Positions 62,455 through 64,000 of a stretch of 64,000 bases of DNA are shown piece by piece (within the stretch, counting starts at the first letter, position 1; the number at the start of each line of letters is the position of its first letter). The translations under genes and the position numbers were made by a program. Source of the DNA: Methylobacterium thuringiense (GTDB taxonomy: Bacteria; Pseudomonadota; Alphaproteobacteria; Rhizobiales; Beijerinckiaceae); contig NZ_BPRA01000012.1 in assembly GCF_022179645.1 (NCBI RefSeq), positions 62,001 through 126,000 of the forward strand, written 5' to 3'. Below the pieces are notes generated by a model. It was not told the DNA's origin. It did not search any database and saw nothing but the letters and a program-made list of their open reading frames with translations.

Positions 62455-63033
62455 TCAGTACGGCGTGCCCTCGGCGCGCTTCGCCTTCAGTGCCTCGGCA
62501 TACCAGGCCAGTTCGTCGACGAACTTCTTGGCCGCCTTGCCGAGCCAGTCCTCGGCCGGCTCGCCGGCCTCGCTCAGCGCCTTGTGAATGCGCGGGATCG
62601 GCAGCAGGGAGGGAATGCTCGGCGCACCGAGCTCGGCCATCATCGCGCGGAGCTGCATCGCCGCGCGAACGCCGCCGTACTGGCCGGCCGAGTAGCAGAC
62701 GATGCCCGAGGGCCGCCAAAAGTACTCTTCGAGGAAGTGATCGAGGGTGTTCGAGAGGGCCGGCGGGATCGAGTGGTTGTACTCGGCCGACACGACCACG
62801 AAGGCGTCGGCGCGGCGATAGAGCGTCGCGAGGTCCTCGAGGACCTTGGGCGCCTCGCCCTTCGGGTATTCCTTGTACATCCGGTCGAGCAGCGGGAGCT
62901 TCAGTTCGGCCGGGTCTACCAGAGGCGCCTCGAAACCACGGGCTTCCAATTGCGCCACGAGAAAGTGCGCCGCGCGGATGCCCAGTCGGTCGGAGCGGAC
63001 CGAGCCGAGGATGACGGGGACGACGAGGCTCAT
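62455..63033 (-). CDS. NADPH-dependent FMN reductase family protein
   Basis: A 192-residue flavodoxin-fold protein: PVILGSVRSDRLGIRAA binds the FMN phosphate and VVVSAEYNHSIPPALSNTLDHF the flavin ring, as in the ChrR/azoreductase-like group. It probably reduces quinones or other small oxidants with NAD(P)H. GGAG lies six bases before ATG 63033; an upstream ATG at 63057 is less likely. It is separated from glnA upstream by a strong terminator. Confidence 0.88.
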   Translation of the reverse strand: MSLVVPVILGSVRSDRLGIRAAHFLVAQLEARGFEAPLVDPAELKLPLLDRMYKEYPKGEAPKVLEDLATLYRRADAFVVVSAEYNHSIPPALSNTLDHFLEEYFWRPSGIVCYSAGQYGGVRAAMQLRAMMAELGAPSIPSLLPIPRIHKALSEAGEPAEDWLGKAAKKFVDELAWYAEALKAKRAEGTPY

Positions 63034-63099
63034 GGCGGGCTCCGAATTTGGCGACATAGGGGAGGATAGTCTCCCGCCGTCTTTCCGACAGCAGAAACG

Positions 63100-63126
63100 A
63101 AAAAGGGGCCGGATCGCTCCGGCCCC
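63100..63126 (-). terminator. Rho-independent terminator of glnA
   Basis: On the minus strand GGGGCCGGA and TCCGGCCCC form a perfect 9-bp stem with loop GCGA, followed by five T. It lies 28 bases after the glnA stop. Confidence 0.9.
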
Positions 63127-63153
63127 CGATCGTCCCGAAAACTCCGAAGAGTC

Positions 63154-64000
63154 TCAGAGCGAGTAGTACATCGTGAACTCGACCGGGTGCGGGGTCATCT
63201 CGTAGCGCATGACCTCCTGCATCTTCAGCTCGATGAACGAGTCGATCTGGTCGTCCGAGAACACGCCGCCGGCCTTGAGGAAGGCGCGGTCCTTGTCGAG
63301 GTTCTGCAGGGCTTCGCGCAGCGAGCCGCACACCGTCGGGATCTTCTTCAGCTCCTTCGGCGGCAGATCGTAGAGGTCCTTGTCCATGGCCGGGCCCGGA
63401 TCGATCTTGTTGATGATGCCGTCGAGGCCGGCCATCAGCAGGGCCGAGAAGGCAAGGTAGGGGTTCGCCATCGGGTCTGGGAAGCGGACCTCGACGCGCT
63501 TGGCCTTCGGGTTCGTCGTCCACGGGATGCGGCAGGAGGCCGAGCGGTTGCGCGCCGAGTAGGCGAGCAGCACGGGAGCCTCGTAGCCCGGCACGAGGCG
63601 CTTGTAGGAGTTGGTGGACGGATTGGTGAAGGCGTTGAGCGCCTTGGCGTGCTTGATGATGCCGCCGATGTACCAGAGGCATTCCTGGCTGAGGTCGGCG
63701 TACTTGTTGCCGGCGAAGAGCGGCTTGCCGTCCTTCCAGATCGACTGGTGCACGTGCATGCCCGAGCCGTTGTCGCCGTAGACGGGCTTCGGCATGAAGG
63801 TCGCGGTCTTGCCGTAGCTCTGGGCCACGTTGTGGATCGCGTACTTGTAGATCTGCATGTGGTCGGCGAGCAGCGTCAGCGTGTCGAACTTCATGCCGAG
63901 TTCGTGCTGCGCGGAGGCCACCTCGTGGTGGTGCTTCTCGACCTTGACGCCCATGGACTGCATCGCGGCCAGCATCTCGCCGCGCATGTCCTGCGCCGAA
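63154..64000 (-). CDS. glnA: Glutamine synthetase, C-terminal 281 residues (cut by window edge)
   Basis: The gene runs off the right end, so only the C-terminal part is visible. [20 protein letters not shown] and [20 protein letters not shown] are the GSI active-site segments, [26 protein letters not shown] the glutamate/ATP site, and [17 protein letters not shown] contains the Tyr that is adenylylated in GSI-beta enzymes (NLYDLPPEE in E. coli). Control by adenylylation is therefore likely. It makes glutamine from glutamate and ammonia. A strong terminator follows. Confidence 0.97.
   Translation of the reverse strand, partial: SAQDMRGEMLAAMQSMGVKVEKHHHEVASAQHELGMKFDTLTLLADHMQIYKYAIHNVAQSYGKTATFMPKPVYGDNGSGMHVHQSIWKDGKPLFAGNKYADLSQECLWYIGGIIKHAKALNAFTNPSTNSYKRLVPGYEAPVLLAYSARNRSASCRIPWTTNPKAKRVEVRFPDPMANPYLAFSALLMAGLDGIINKIDPGPAMDKDLYDLPPKELKKIPTVCGSLREALQNLDKDRAFLKAGGVFSDDQIDSFIELKMQEVMRYEMTPHPVEFTMYYSL

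Overview
The window is GC-rich (roughly two-thirds G+C by eye), tightly packed alphaproteobacterial chromosome. Gene families, many GTG starts, gene order (rlmH-envC-ctpA-polysaccharide deacetylase-rppH; queA-tgt; rluB-rsmD) and protein sequences all look like Hyphomicrobiales. A member of Methylobacteriaceae (Methylorubrum/Methylobacterium) is my best guess, by inference only. No rRNA, CRISPR array, prophage or classical insertion sequence was seen; one tRNA-Lys(CUU) is present.

Layout. 1-2,403: the first codons of a secreted protein or lipoprotein (minus strand), then leuA behind a clear promoter and a 270-nt leader that appears to encode a leucine-rich leader peptide, then tRNA-Lys. 2,404-11,710: accessory-looking ground, with a lower-GC scar after the tRNA, a 2-Cys OhrR-type regulator, a Nudix enzyme, an ATPase of the osmoprotectant ABC type with no permease beside it, a YeiH-type exporter, a molbindin with a secreted partner, an aldose-epimerase-like protein and unknown secreted proteins. 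11,749-19,664: core metabolism (leuB, ispA, mtgA, argG) with a GAF-PAS-GGDEF protein and a small GIY-YIG nuclease gene framed by inverted repeats. 19,779-25,783: the envelope and RNA block rlmH, envC, ctpA, divergent polysaccharide deacetylase, rppH. 26,009-31,705: small secreted proteins, a receiver protein, membrane proteins, a WD40 protein, an O-antigen-ligase-like protein and a VapBC toxin-antitoxin pair. 31,706-38,464: a metalloprotease, a HAD phosphatase, argB, a CDF transporter, then the queuosine genes queA and tgt. 38,469-46,235: a minus-strand run with an SGNH-like protein, type-II NADH dehydrogenase, maiA, a RecD-like helicase, hemF and a molybdopterin oxidoreductase. 46,390-51,868: rsmD, rluB with a huge RG-rich tail, two tiny stress proteins (DUF1328, CsbD), and a PAS-GGDEF-EAL protein. 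52,085-64,000: a fluoroacetate-dehalogenase-like hydrolase, tadA, purD, a periplasmic MsrA/MsrB pair, cyanase, a class-C-like serine hydrolase, Nudix, DUF983, rnr, an FMN reductase and the 3' part of glnA.

How the genes work together. Leucine synthesis (leuA, leuB) and arginine synthesis (argB, argG) are scattered rather than clustered. Queuosine insertion is represented by adjacent queA and tgt. The rlmH-rppH block joins ribosome maturation, septal peptidoglycan control and mRNA decapping. Two c-di-GMP proteins carry different regulatory features: one lacks the inhibitory I-site, the other has it and an EAL domain.

The most interesting signals are: (1) the leuA leader, where leucine codons of the leader peptide are complementary to the leuA ribosome binding site; (2) the GIY-YIG nuclease gene lying exactly between inward-facing copies of a ~67-bp repeat that also occurs without a gene at 25.8-26.0 kb; (3) two further palindromic repeat families; and (4) a tRNA-guanine transglycosylase that has lost three of the four zinc ligands.
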